Positions 5,957 to 14,067 of a stretch of 25,008 nucleotides of DNA are shown piece by piece (position 1 is the first letter of the stretch; every line of letters starts with the position of its first letter). The position numbers were made by a program, and so were the translations under genes. The notes below the pieces were generated by a model, which was given only the letters and a program-made list of their open reading frames with translations, searched no databases and was not told where the DNA came from. Source of the stretch: an uncultured Alphaproteobacteria bacterium (GTDB lineage: Bacteria > Pseudomonadota > Alphaproteobacteria > RF32 > CAG-239); contig CAJUKS010000016.1 in the NCBI GenBank assembly GCA_910587405.1, forward strand, positions 1 through 25,008. Reading direction: 5' to 3'.

Positions 5957-6427
5957 ATGATGAGGAAAATTAGCTTTAGCTCGCTGGTAACGGTTTTTAT
6001 CCTGGCCGTTTTTCTTCTCTGCGGTTCGGTAGCGCTCAAATCTAAACACGACCGAAAAATGCGGGAGGAACTGAAAATGGAAGTTCAGGCCGTCGGTTTG
6101 TTTGATTGCAAACAAAAAACAATCGAATACGTCGATGCCTCCGCCGGAGAAGTTGCCCTGATCCACACGGAAGGAATCCGTCTGGTCGGCGACAGCACCG
6201 TTTATCCGGTGATGAACCACCTCTTGCTGAACTTTCAGCCCGGAGACAGTGTTTATATCGTTAACCGGCTGGCGTTACCAAGCATTCCGACCGCCGATGA
6301 ATTGCGTCAGGCACTTCCGCCTTCCGAAACTCTGGTTAATCTGTGTTTCGGTCTTACCGCGGCGGTATGGATTTGGTTTGTGACCCGGTGTACGCTGTGG
6401 TATCTGCAGCGCAAGCGCCGCGTCTGA
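5957..6427 (+). CDS. Unknown bitopic membrane protein, 156 aa
   Basis: Two hydrophobic segments flank a soluble middle: residues about 8-27 (SLVTVFILAVFLLCGSVAL) and about 127-148 (VNLCFGLTAAVWIWFVTRCTLWY). The second is followed by the positive stop-transfer tail LQRKRRV. By the positive-inside rule both ends are cytoplasmic and the roughly 100-residue loop is periplasmic. The loop contains short beta-like stretches such as GDSTVYPVMNHLLLNF. I recognise no family. Start codons at 5957 and 5960 are both possible; neither has a Shine-Dalgarno, but a near-consensus promoter lies upstream. A strong terminator follows, so the gene is alone on its transcript. Confidence 0.7.
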   Translation: MMRKISFSSLVTVFILAVFLLCGSVALKSKHDRKMREELKMEVQAVGLFDCKQKTIEYVDASAGEVALIHTEGIRLVGDSTVYPVMNHLLLNFQPGDSVYIVNRLALPSIPTADELRQALPPSETLVNLCFGLTAAVWIWFVTRCTLWYLQRKRRV

Positions 6428-6455
6428 GCCGCCGTTAAACAAAAAGTTATCGGAC

Positions 6456-6495
6456 AACAAAAAAACACCTGCGTCAAACGCAGGTGTTTTTTGTT
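6456..6495. terminator. Strong bidirectional terminator
   Basis: A stem of about 17 bp has the GC core CACCTGCG/CGCAGGTG, a five-base loop, and A-rich and T-rich arms on the two sides. It separates the rightward membrane-protein gene from the leftward secF and can serve both. Confidence 0.92.
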
Positions 6496-6505
6496 GATCC
6501 GACGT

Positions 6506-7444
6506 TCAGTCTACGTTGCCAAACGGGTTGATCGCTTTTTCAACCCCCTGGTTAGCCCGCAGGTTAAACAGGTTCAGCATGGTGCTGGAAACATAAATCG
6601 AAGAATAGGTTCCGACTATGACGCCCCATACGATAGTAAACGAAAAACTGCGCAGCGTGTCGCCGCCGAAGGCAAACAAGGCCACCGAAGCGAGCAATGT
6701 TGTCAGTCCGGTTAAGATCGTACGCGAGAAAATGTCGTTGATGCTTTTGTTCAGCAGTTCATATTGCGGCATTTTCTTGTATTTGCGCAGATTTTCGCGG
6801 ATTCTGTCATAGTTGACCACGGTATCGTTGACCGAATAACCGGCGAGCGTCAGCACGGCGGCTACCGTAGTCAAGCTGATGTCAAAATCAAACAGCGACA
6901 ACAAGCCGACCGTCGTGATCAGGTCATGAATCAAACCGACCATGGCACCGAGAGCAAACTGCCACTCGAAACGGAACCAAATGTAAAGCGTAATCGCCAA
7001 CACCGCGATGAGTGAAGCAATAATACCGGCCTTTTTCAATTCTCCGCCGACTTGCGGACCGACCAGCTCAATCCGACGATATTCGTATTGGTCGCCGAGA
7101 ATCTGCTTAATTGCGTTAACCGCTTTCATCTGTTCTTTTTCGTCTTGCGATTTGGTTTGGGCGCGAATCATCATTTCGGTACCGGAATCGCCGATGGACT
7201 GCAGGTTAACTTCGTCAAGCGCCACTTCGGCCAGCTGTTTCCGCACCTGTTCCATGTCAATTTTGTTTTCGCTTTTCAGTTCGATCAGAATGCCGCCCGA
7301 AAAGTCAATGCCGTAGTTGAAACCTTTGATCATAATGCACGCAACGGATAAAATCACCATTGCAATCGACAAAACATAGGCCGCTTTGCGGTATTTCATA
7401 AAGTCGATGTTTGTGTCTTTGGTTACCCAGCTAAAAATTCTCAT
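6506..7444 (-). CDS. secF: Protein translocase subunit SecF
   Basis: SecF pairs with SecD in the inner membrane and uses the proton gradient to help pull secreted proteins through SecYEG. The 312 residues show TM1 (about 20-40), the GIDFSGGI motif (45-52), a periplasmic P1 domain, and then five membrane helices in the last 180 residues. The conserved GYSVNDTVVNYDRIREN segment marks TM4-5. The usual VFDRIREN is here NYDRIREN, with the Asp and Arg kept. It lies 25 bp after secD, and GGAT about 11 bases before the ATG acts as ribosome site. The length and motif order are normal. Confidence 0.97.
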   Translation of the reverse strand: MRIFSWVTKDTNIDFMKYRKAAYVLSIAMVILSVACIMIKGFNYGIDFSGGILIELKSENKIDMEQVRKQLAEVALDEVNLQSIGDSGTEMMIRAQTKSQDEKEQMKAVNAIKQILGDQYEYRRIELVGPQVGGELKKAGIIASLIAVLAITLYIWFRFEWQFALGAMVGLIHDLITTVGLLSLFDFDISLTTVAAVLTLAGYSVNDTVVNYDRIRENLRKYKKMPQYELLNKSINDIFSRTILTGLTTLLASVALFAFGGDTLRSFSFTIVWGVIVGTYSSIYVSSTMLNLFNLRANQGVEKAINPFGNVD

Positions 7445-7469
7445 TTCTTTATTATCCTTATCATTCTGG

Positions 7470-9014
7470 TTAAATCGGCAATTTGATCGGCTTGTATTTT
7501 TGCAGCCATCCGGTGATGATCAATCGGGTAACGGTGACCGAAGTGAACATCGAAGTGGCAATACCGATGGCAAGTGTGACCGCAAAGCCTCTGACCGGGC
7601 CGCTGCCGAAATAGAGCAGAACAAATGCGGCGACCAGAGTCGTCAGGTTGGAGTCGACAATGGTTGCCCAAGCTTCGGTAAAACCGGCTTCGGCAGCGTC
7701 ACGGGTCGAACGTCCGTTTTTAACTTCTTCGCGCATTCTTTCAAAAATCAGTACGTTGGCGTCAACGGCCATACCGATCGTCAGGATGATACCTGCAATG
7801 CCGGGCAAAGTCAGGGTGGCGCCGATAATGCTCAAAATGCCGAGCATCAGGAACAGGTTTAAGAAAACGGTGATTGTAGTGAAAATGCCGAACAATCCGT
7901 AAGCGGCGATCATAAAGACCACCACCGCAATCAAACCGATAACCGAAGCGGTGATGCCTTCCTTGATCGAGTCGGATCCCAACCCGGCGCCGACCGTTCT
8001 TTCCTCCAGCACTTCCAACGGGGCCGGCAAGGCACCGGAACGCAGCAGCAAAGCCAGTTCCTGAGCCGATTCCAGCGTAAAGTTACCGCTGATTTGTCCC
8101 GATCCGCCGAGAATGGCGGTCTGAATGTTGGGAGCGAAAATAACTTCGTTGTCCAACACGATCGCCAGTCTTTCGCCGACGTTGTTTTGCGTCGCTTCGC
8201 CGAACTTTTTACCGCCGATGCTGTCAAACTTAAAGCTGACAACCGGGATGCCGTCTTGGAAAGCGGCGCGGGCGTCTACCAGATGTTCGCCGCCGACTAC
8301 CGGCTTGCGACCGATTACCAGCGTTTCGCCTTCCGCACTGTTGATGAGACGGGAAGTGTTGCTCAATTTGCCGCGGCGGGCATCGGCTGCCGAAGTGCGG
8401 CTGTCGACCAGGTTAAATGACAACTTGGCGGTTTTGCCGAGCAGGGCTTTAACCCGTTCCGGATTTTGTTCGCCCGGCAGCTGAACGGCAATGCGGTCTG
8501 CACCCTGGCTTTGAATCGACGGTTCGTTGGTTCCGGTTTCGTCAATACGGCGGCGGACGATTTCGATTGACTGGTCGACCACCTTCAGCTTCAGTTCGTT
8601 CAGGGCCTGCTCGGTATAACGGATTTCGATTACGCCGTCGTTGCCTTCTTCGACCTGAAGGCCGTTGTCAATTTTTCGGAAAGCCGAAACCGCTTTGCTG
8701 CGGGCGTTGATATTGTCAATTTTGACTTTGACGCTCTCGGCGCCGGCTTTCAGATTTTGGTAACGGATCTTGTTTTCGCGCAGAGCCTGACGGACGGAGT
8801 CTTCGATCAATGCCATTCTTTCTTTGATAACGTCATCGATTTTAACTTCCAGCAGCAGGTTGGAACCGCCCTGAAGGTCAAGCCCGAGATTGACCGGCTG
8901 CCACCATTTGGGCAGCTTTGTTTTGTCGCCGACAAGGTTCGGCACCGCAAAAAATATTCCGGCTAAACAAATAGCGAGAATAAGATAAATTCTGGATCTT
9001 GATAGTTTGTACAT
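7470..9014 (-). CDS. secD: Protein translocase subunit SecD
   Basis: The 514-residue partner of SecF has TM1 at about 8-25, the start of the periplasmic P1 domain at NLGLDLQGGS (42-51), and the conserved DETGTNEPSIQSQG segment. Five more membrane helices at the end include AVDANVLIFERMREE and the following FTEAWATIVDSNLTTL. These match the family throughout, with normal length for bacteria with separate secD and secF. A good Shine-Dalgarno (AGAGGGA) precedes the ATG. The gene starts 12 bp after yajC ends, so yajC-secD-secF form one operon. Confidence 0.98.
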   Translation of the reverse strand: MYKLSRSRIYLILAICLAGIFFAVPNLVGDKTKLPKWWQPVNLGLDLQGGSNLLLEVKIDDVIKERMALIEDSVRQALRENKIRYQNLKAGAESVKVKIDNINARSKAVSAFRKIDNGLQVEEGNDGVIEIRYTEQALNELKLKVVDQSIEIVRRRIDETGTNEPSIQSQGADRIAVQLPGEQNPERVKALLGKTAKLSFNLVDSRTSAADARRGKLSNTSRLINSAEGETLVIGRKPVVGGEHLVDARAAFQDGIPVVSFKFDSIGGKKFGEATQNNVGERLAIVLDNEVIFAPNIQTAILGGSGQISGNFTLESAQELALLLRSGALPAPLEVLEERTVGAGLGSDSIKEGITASVIGLIAVVVFMIAAYGLFGIFTTITVFLNLFLMLGILSIIGATLTLPGIAGIILTIGMAVDANVLIFERMREEVKNGRSTRDAAEAGFTEAWATIVDSNLTTLVAAFVLLYFGSGPVRGFAVTLAIGIATSMFTSVTVTRLIITGWLQKYKPIKLPI

Positions 9015-9026
9015 AAAAGTTCCCTC

Positions 9027-9398
9027 TTATTTTTTTTCTTTGGATGATTTCTTGGCTTTGGGAGCTGCCGGCGCAACCGGCTGTGCCTGCGGATCGATCA
9101 CGTCGCGCACCGTCATGCGGCTGACGGTAACGGTCAGTCCTTCGGCGATTTTGACTTCCAGTTTTTCGGGGTCGGCTTTGGTAACGGTACCGTAAATGCC
9201 GCCGCCGGTAATGACGTGGTCGCCTTTTTTGATAGCTTCGAGCATCATCTGGTGCTGTTTGATTTTCTTCTGCTGGGGGCGAATGAGCATAAAGTAGAAA
9301 ATGACGAAAATCAGCGCCAGCTGAACAAAGGTGCTGGTCATCGATACCTGCGGTGTTGCAGCCGCTGCAGTCTGAGCCAAAGCATCATTTATAAACAT
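9027..9398 (-). CDS. yajC: Sec translocase accessory subunit YajC
   Basis: This 123-residue single-span protein associates with SecDF. The membrane helix is STFVQLALIFVIFYFMLIRP at about 20-39, followed by the family motif RPQQKKIKQHQMML. A small beta domain comes next (GDHVITGGGIYGTVTKAD), then a charged Lys-rich end. I chose the ATG at 9398 (MFINDALAQ) because AGGAGA stands just before it. An in-frame extension of 20 residues has no ribosome site. It is the first gene of the leftward yajC-secD-secF operon. Confidence 0.95.
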   Translation of the reverse strand: MFINDALAQTAAAATPQVSMTSTFVQLALIFVIFYFMLIRPQQKKIKQHQMMLEAIKKGDHVITGGGIYGTVTKADPEKLEVKIAEGLTVTVSRMTVRDVIDPQAQPVAPAAPKAKKSSKEKK

Positions 9399-9451
9399 TT
9401 TTTTCTCCTTGCATAAATTAACTAGCCACGAATATACACTAATATCTAAGG

Positions 9452-9480
9452 ATAACAATAATAAAAAGTCAAATCGTCAA
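9452..9480 (-). promoter_or_regulatory. Candidate promoter of yajC-secD-secF
   Basis: TTGACG (9475-9480) and TGTTAT (9452-9457) on the minus strand are 17 bp apart, giving a leader of about 47 nt. Several overlapping AT-rich alternatives exist, so the exact hexamers are uncertain. Confidence 0.4.
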
Positions 9481-9495
9481 CATTTTTTTGCGGAT

Positions 9496-10359
9496 TTACG
9501 GCAGGTAAAGAACCGGGTTGACCGCTTTTTTTCCGGCGCGGATTTCAAAATGCAGTTGCGGCGTGTTGACCCCGCCGGTGGTGCCGACGGTGGAAATCTT
9601 TTCGCCGCGGCGCACTTTCTGCCCTTTTTTAACCAGCAGTCGGTCGTTATGGGCATAAGCGGTAATCCAGCCGTCGTAATGACGGATGAGGATCAGATTG
9701 CCGAAACCTTTCAGTTCGTTGCCGGCATAAGCGACGGTGCCGCTGTCGGCGGCTTTGACGGCGGTCCCTCGGCCGGCCTTGATATTGATGCCGTCGTTGG
9801 CCCGTCCTTTGCCGATGGTGCCGTATTTGGATATGACTGTCCCGCGTACCGGCCATGCAAACTTGGTTTTGCGGTTTTTGGAAACGTTATAAGAACTTGA
9901 GCGTTTGGGCGCCGCCGTTTTTTTGGGAACCGCGCTGACGGTGTAGTTGCGGCGGCCGGTGTTGTTTTGGGGTGCGGCGGTTGCGGTTGTCCGGGCGGCG
10001 GCATGTCCCCGCAGCATAATTTTCTGCCCGACGGCCAGCGTATAGGGCGGGCTGAGATCGTTGATTTTTTTCAGGGCGGCAACGTCAACGTTGTAACGGC
10101 GCGAAATGCTGTAGAGGGTGTCGCCGCGCGCGACCAGATGGTAACTGCTGGCGGGCAGCCGGAGAACCTGACCGACTTTGAGCGTGTAGGGAGGGCGCAA
10201 ACCGTTGGCATCTATGAGGTCGCGCAACGGGATGTCGTATCGTTTTGAAAGGCTGTAGAGGGTGTCGCCGCGGTTAACGGTAACCGTTTCCGGCGTGCCG
10301 AACCACGAGGCGCAGCCGGTCAGCCATAACATTACCGTCCATATCAGAACAACCCGCAA
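9496..10359 (-). CDS. NlpD/DipM-like lipoprotein: two LysM and one LytM domain
   Basis: The 287-residue product carries a lipoprotein signal with lipobox LTGC (C16). Two LysM peptidoglycan-binding domains follow (about 26-68 and 73-116), then a Thr/Ala/Lys-rich linker, then a C-terminal LytM (peptidase M23-like) domain (about 166-286). The normal zinc-site start HxGxD reads NDGINI, as in NlpD-type degenerate LytM factors, while LHFEIR near the end is kept. It therefore probably activates cell-wall amidases during division rather than cutting peptidoglycan. The best start is a TTG at 10359 with AGAAGG nine bases upstream; no ATG gives a complete signal peptide. It is divergent from sufB and lies just before yajC, with no clear terminator between. 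Confidence 0.88.
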   Translation of the reverse strand: MRVVLIWTVMLWLTGCASWFGTPETVTVNRGDTLYSLSKRYDIPLRDLIDANGLRPPYTLKVGQVLRLPASSYHLVARGDTLYSISRRYNVDVAALKKINDLSPPYTLAVGQKIMLRGHAAARTTATAAPQNNTGRRNYTVSAVPKKTAAPKRSSSYNVSKNRKTKFAWPVRGTVISKYGTIGKGRANDGINIKAGRGTAVKAADSGTVAYAGNELKGFGNLILIRHYDGWITAYAHNDRLLVKKGQKVRRGEKISTVGTTGGVNTPQLHFEIRAGKKAVNPVLYLP

Positions 10360-10444
10360 ATTGTATAACCTTCTTTGTGTTTTTAAAAACTGAAAGCATT
10401 GTAGCGGCAAGATGTTTAATTTTTCCTTTATTCTTAAATAGAAC

Positions 10445-10473
10445 TTGCAATTGAGGACAAAAAAAAGTACATT
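10445..10473 (+). promoter_or_regulatory. Candidate promoter of the suf operon
   Basis: TTGCAA (10445-10450), a 17-bp spacer and TACATT (10468-10473) predict a start near 10480 and a leader of about 60 nt. The ribosome site GGGAG lies about 11 bases before the sufB ATG. I could not identify an IscR, RirA or Irr site. Confidence 0.5.
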
Positions 10474-10539
10474 ACCGGGCAGAAACAGGGATGAAAAACA
10501 GACGGCGCAGACATGGCGCCGGTGGGAGAATAACAAACA

Positions 10540-11982
10540 ATGGCAAGTCCGGAAATCATTGACGAAAGCGGCGATAAATATAAATACGGTTTTGTCACCG
10601 AAATCGAGTCCGAAACTGCTCCGAAGGGGCTTAATCCTGACATTATCCGTCTTATCTCGGCCAAAAAAGGCGAACCGGAGTGGTTGCTCGAAAGGCGTCT
10701 GAAAGCCTTTGAATTCTGGCAAACCATGACTGAGCCGACTTGGGCCAAACTGTGCTATGACAAAATCGATTATCAGGACTTGTACTACTATTCGGCCCCC
10801 AAACAGAAAGCCGCCCCAAAAAGTTTGGATGAGGTTGATAAGCAATTGCTGGAAACCTATGACAAGCTGGGCATCCCGCTGAAAGAACAGGAAGCGCTGG
10901 CCGGCGTGGTAGCGGTAGACGCGGTGTTTGACAGCGTGTCGGTGGCGACCACCTATCGCGCCAAACTGGCGGAAAAGGGGGTTATTTTCTGCTCTATCTC
11001 CGAAGCGGTCCGCGAACATCCCGACCTGGTTAAAAAATATCTCGGTTCGGTGGTGCCTTACACCGATAATTTCTTTGCCTGTCTCAATTCGGCGGTGTTT
11101 ACCGACGGATCGTTTGTGTATATTCCGAAAGGCGTGCGCTGTCCGATGGAACTGTCGACCTATTTCCGTATCAACGCCAAAAATACCGGGCAGTTTGAAC
11201 GAACCCTGATTGTTGCCGAAGAGGGCAGTTACGTTTCGTATCTGGAAGGCTGTACGGCGCCGCAGCGCGACGAAAACCAGCTTCATGCGGCGATTGTCGA
11301 AATCGTGGTGCTGGACAATGCGGAAGTCAAATACTCGACAGTGCAGAACTGGTATCCGGGCGACAAGGACGGCAAGGGAGGCGTTTATAACTTCGTTACC
11401 AAACGGGCCGCCTGCCGCGGTGTCAATTCCAAGGTTTCGTGGACGCAGGTGGAAACCGGCTCGGCGGTTACCTGGAAGTATCCGAGCTGCGTTTTGCAGG
11501 GCGATAATTCGGTCGGCGAGTTCTATTCGGTGGCATTGACCAACAACCGTCAGCAGGCCGATACCGGAACCAAGATGATCCATATCGGCAAAAATACGGT
11601 TTCGAAAATCATTTCCAAGGGGATTTCCGCCGGTTTTTCCAACCAGACTTACCGCGGTTTGGTCCGGGTGGCGCCGTCAGCGGCCAATGCGCGCAATTAT
11701 TCGCAGTGCGACAGCCTGCTGATCGGTTCGAAATGCGGTTCGCATACCGTGCCCTATATTGAAAACCGCAACAAAACCGCTCTCCTCGAACATGAAGCGA
11801 CCACTTCCAAAATCAGTGACGAACAGTTGTTTTACTGCCGCAGCCGCGGCATTGCGGAAGAAGATGCGGTCAGCCTGATTGTCAGCGGTTTTTGCAAGGA
11901 AGTGATGCAGCAATTGCCGATGGAATTTGCGATTGAAGCGGCGAAATTGATCAATATCAGTTTGGAAGGAAGTGTCGGATAA
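10540..11982 (+). CDS. sufB: Fe-S cluster scaffold protein SufB
   Basis: SufB forms the SufBC2D scaffold on which sulfide and iron are assembled into clusters in the cytoplasm. The 480-residue product is full length and matches the family from KYGFVTEIES near the start to the C-terminal helical domain. The key C-terminal Cys, in YSQCDSLLIG (C390), corresponds to E. coli C405. The nearby HEATTSKISDEQLFYCRSRG (418-437) keeps the conserved His and Glu. It is the first gene of a tightly packed operon, and its TAA overlaps the next ATG by one base. Confidence 0.98.
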   Translation: MASPEIIDESGDKYKYGFVTEIESETAPKGLNPDIIRLISAKKGEPEWLLERRLKAFEFWQTMTEPTWAKLCYDKIDYQDLYYYSAPKQKAAPKSLDEVDKQLLETYDKLGIPLKEQEALAGVVAVDAVFDSVSVATTYRAKLAEKGVIFCSISEAVREHPDLVKKYLGSVVPYTDNFFACLNSAVFTDGSFVYIPKGVRCPMELSTYFRINAKNTGQFERTLIVAEEGSYVSYLEGCTAPQRDENQLHAAIVEIVVLDNAEVKYSTVQNWYPGDKDGKGGVYNFVTKRAACRGVNSKVSWTQVETGSAVTWKYPSCVLQGDNSVGEFYSVALTNNRQQADTGTKMIHIGKNTVSKIISKGISAGFSNQTYRGLVRVAPSAANARNYSQCDSLLIGSKCGSHTVPYIENRNKTALLEHEATTSKISDEQLFYCRSRGIAEEDAVSLIVSGFCKEVMQQLPMEFAIEAAKLINISLEGSVG

Positions 11983-12989
11983 TGATGTTGTTAACTCCGG
12001 ATCTGCCGCCGCAGCGGCACGATGATAAAAAGCTGGTCTTTCTGGCCGGTCCGATCATGGGGGCCGAAAACTGGCAGCAACGGGCAATTGCCGATTTGGC
12101 TGACCTGGATATTTATATTGCCAACCCGCGCCGCGAAAAAAGCGATAATTTTAACTATGACCGTCAGGTGGAATGGGAAACTTTTTACTTAAGCCGCGCC
12201 GATGTCGTCATGTTCTGGCTGCCGCTGGAAGCGCAACATGTCGAAGGACGCAGCTATGCCCAGACCAGCCGTTTTGAACTCGGCGAATGGTTGGGGCGCA
12301 CCGATTTTAACCGCCGTGCCGGCAAAACGGCGGTGGTCGGCATTGAAGACGGTTTTCCGGGCAAAAGCTATATTTGCAAGCGTTGTGAAAACAGTCCGTG
12401 CCAAGTGTTTGACAGCTATCGGCAGACAATGGCGGAAGTGCGTCGCCGTTTGGAATGCCGCGGTCGGGTCTTTTTTACCTCCGACACTCATTTCGGTTCC
12501 GAACGGACCTTGATATTGTCACGGCGGCCGTTTGCTTCGGTGCGGGATATGGACTGGAGTTTGGTGGCCAACTGGAACCGCGCGGTTGCGCCGGAAGATA
12601 CGGTATGGCACCTCGGAGATTTCGGCGCGCCGGAATTTGCAATGCATCTCAACGGTCATATTCATCTGGTATTGGGCAATTATGAAAGTGACGAGATCAA
12701 ACGCAACCCTGCTTATCTGGAAGAATTGAAACGCATTTTTGTCAGCGTTGACCTCAGCCGCGTTATCACGACGTCGGACGGTGAGCCGCTGCATTTGTCG
12801 CATAAACCTTCGGGGGCGGATCCGCAAATGTTCAATGCCTTCGGCCATATTCACGGCCGCCAGAAATGCAAACGTTTCGGTTGTGACGTCGGTGTCGATG
12901 CCAACCATTTTGCCCCGTTGGCGGAAGAAGATTTGCTGTTTTATAAAAATACCGTTATCGGGCATTATGATGAAGAAGTTTTTTGTTAA
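11982..12989 (+). CDS. Nucleoside deoxyribosyltransferase-like / metallophosphoesterase fusion
   Basis: There are two domains. Residues about 17-155 resemble the nucleoside 2-deoxyribosyltransferase-like family: FLAGPIMGAENW (20-31), NPRR (48-51), ADVVMFWLP (73-81) and RFELGEW (97-103), with E99 as likely nucleophile. Residues about 162-320 form a calcineurin-like phosphoesterase: SDTHFG (167-172), HLGDFG (210-215), LGNYE (231-235), LSHKP (272-276) and GHIHGR (288-293). The usual GNHD reads GNYE. A short linker holds three Cys (132, 135, 140) in ICKRCENSPC, which could bind metal. The likely role is removing or remodelling damaged or modified (deoxy)nucleosides or nucleotides; the substrate is unknown. 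The start overlaps the sufB stop, so it is translationally coupled to the suf operon. The domain calls are good; the function is inferred. Confidence 0.82.
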   Translation: MMLLTPDLPPQRHDDKKLVFLAGPIMGAENWQQRAIADLADLDIYIANPRREKSDNFNYDRQVEWETFYLSRADVVMFWLPLEAQHVEGRSYAQTSRFELGEWLGRTDFNRRAGKTAVVGIEDGFPGKSYICKRCENSPCQVFDSYRQTMAEVRRRLECRGRVFFTSDTHFGSERTLILSRRPFASVRDMDWSLVANWNRAVAPEDTVWHLGDFGAPEFAMHLNGHIHLVLGNYESDEIKRNPAYLEELKRIFVSVDLSRVITTSDGEPLHLSHKPSGADPQMFNAFGHIHGRQKCKRFGCDVGVDANHFAPLAEEDLLFYKNTVIGHYDEEVFC

Positions 12990-13001
12990 AGGAGTTGTCG
13001 G

Positions 13002-13289
13002 ATGAAGGAAGAAGACTTATATCGGCGCGCCATCCGGGTTTGGGGCAAAGGGCCGCAAATGCTGCAGGTGGTGGAAGAAATGGCCGAACTGACGAAAGAA
13101 ATTTTGAAAAACGTCAACCGCGATAAGGACAATCTGGCCGAACTGATTGAAGAGGCGGCCGACGTTGAAATCATGCTCGGCCAGCTGAAATGCTGTTACG
13201 GCATCGAACGGCAGGTCGCCGACTATAAAAACGGCAAGCTTAAAGTGATTGAAGGGCGTTTGGACGCGTGGGAACAAAAAACAAAATAA
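13002..13289 (+). CDS. MazG-like nucleotide pyrophosphohydrolase
   Basis: The 95-residue, all-helical product shows the MazG / all-alpha NTP-pyrophosphatase metal motifs: EEMAE (25-29) and EEAADVE (50-56, with D54). Such enzymes cut NTPs or dNTPs to monophosphate and pyrophosphate, often removing unwanted nucleotides. The small single-domain size resembles phage and dCTPase-type members more than full MazG. The ribosome site AAAGGAG stands eight or nine bases before the ATG. It begins 12 bp after the deoxyribosyltransferase/phosphoesterase fusion and 18 bp before sufC. The two genes probably form a nucleotide-handling pair carried inside the suf operon. Confidence 0.87.
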   Translation: MKEEDLYRRAIRVWGKGPQMLQVVEEMAELTKEILKNVNRDKDNLAELIEEAADVEIMLGQLKCCYGIERQVADYKNGKLKVIEGRLDAWEQKTK

Positions 13290-13307
13290 CGGCAGGATAA
13301 ATAAGAA

Positions 13308-14066
13308 ATGAACACACCTTTATTGGAAATAGAAGATTTGCATGCCAAAGTGGCCGGCAAAGAGATTATCAAAGGCTTCAACCTTGTCATCAACGAGGGC
13401 GAGGTTCATGCGATTATGGGGCCGAACGGTGCCGGAAAATCGACCTTGTCCTATCTGTTGAGCGGCAAACCGGGCTATGAAATCACTTCCGGCACCGTAA
13501 AGTTTCGCGGCCGCGACTTGATGGCGCTGCCGGCCGAAGACCGGGCGCGCGAAGGCGTGTTTCTGATTATGCAGTATCCGGTGGAAATTCCGGGCGTGCC
13601 GGTGACCAGCTTTCTCAAACATGCCGTCAACGCCGTGCGCAAATATCACGGCGAGCCGGAATTGGATACGATGGAATTTATCAAAATGGTGCGTGAAGAA
13701 GGGCGTAAGCTGGGCATTGATGCCGAGATGCTCAAACGTCCGGTGAACGTCGGTTTTTCCGGCGGTGAAAAAAAACGGCTTGAAACTTTGCAAATGGCGG
13801 TCTTAAAGCCGCAGCTGGCGATTTTGGACGAAGCCGATTCGGGGTTGGACATCGATGCTCTGAAAGTGGTGGCCGACGGCGTCAACAGTTTGCGCGACGG
13901 CAAGCGTTCGCTGTTGGTGATTACGCACTATCAACGGCTGCTCAATTATATTGTGCCCGACTTTGTTCATGTGTTTGCCGACGGACACATCGTTAAATCG
14001 GGCGGCAAAAACCTGGCTCTGGAGCTGGAAGAAAAGGGCTATGCCGAGTTTGTGAAAGAAAAATAA
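13308..14066 (+). CDS. sufC: Fe-S assembly ATPase SufC
   Basis: SufC is the ABC-type ATPase of the cytoplasmic SufBC2D complex. Residues visible are Walker A GPNGAGKST (38-46), the signature SGGEKKR (151-157), Walker B LAILDEADSGLD (170-181) and the switch His in VITHY (H207). The 252-residue length is normal. The Shine-Dalgarno is AGGA, and sufD begins two bases after the stop. Everything needed for ATP hydrolysis is present. Confidence 0.98.
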   Translation: MNTPLLEIEDLHAKVAGKEIIKGFNLVINEGEVHAIMGPNGAGKSTLSYLLSGKPGYEITSGTVKFRGRDLMALPAEDRAREGVFLIMQYPVEIPGVPVTSFLKHAVNAVRKYHGEPELDTMEFIKMVREEGRKLGIDAEMLKRPVNVGFSGGEKKRLETLQMAVLKPQLAILDEADSGLDIDALKVVADGVNSLRDGKRSLLVITHYQRLLNYIVPDFVHVFADGHIVKSGGKNLALELEEKGYAEFVKEK

Positions 14067-14067
14067 G

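Noticed and set aside
9496..11583. Single 695-residue leftward protein
   Set aside because: Only the last 287 codons encode the LysM/LytM lipoprotein. The upstream part is antisense to sufB and lacks features of a protein.
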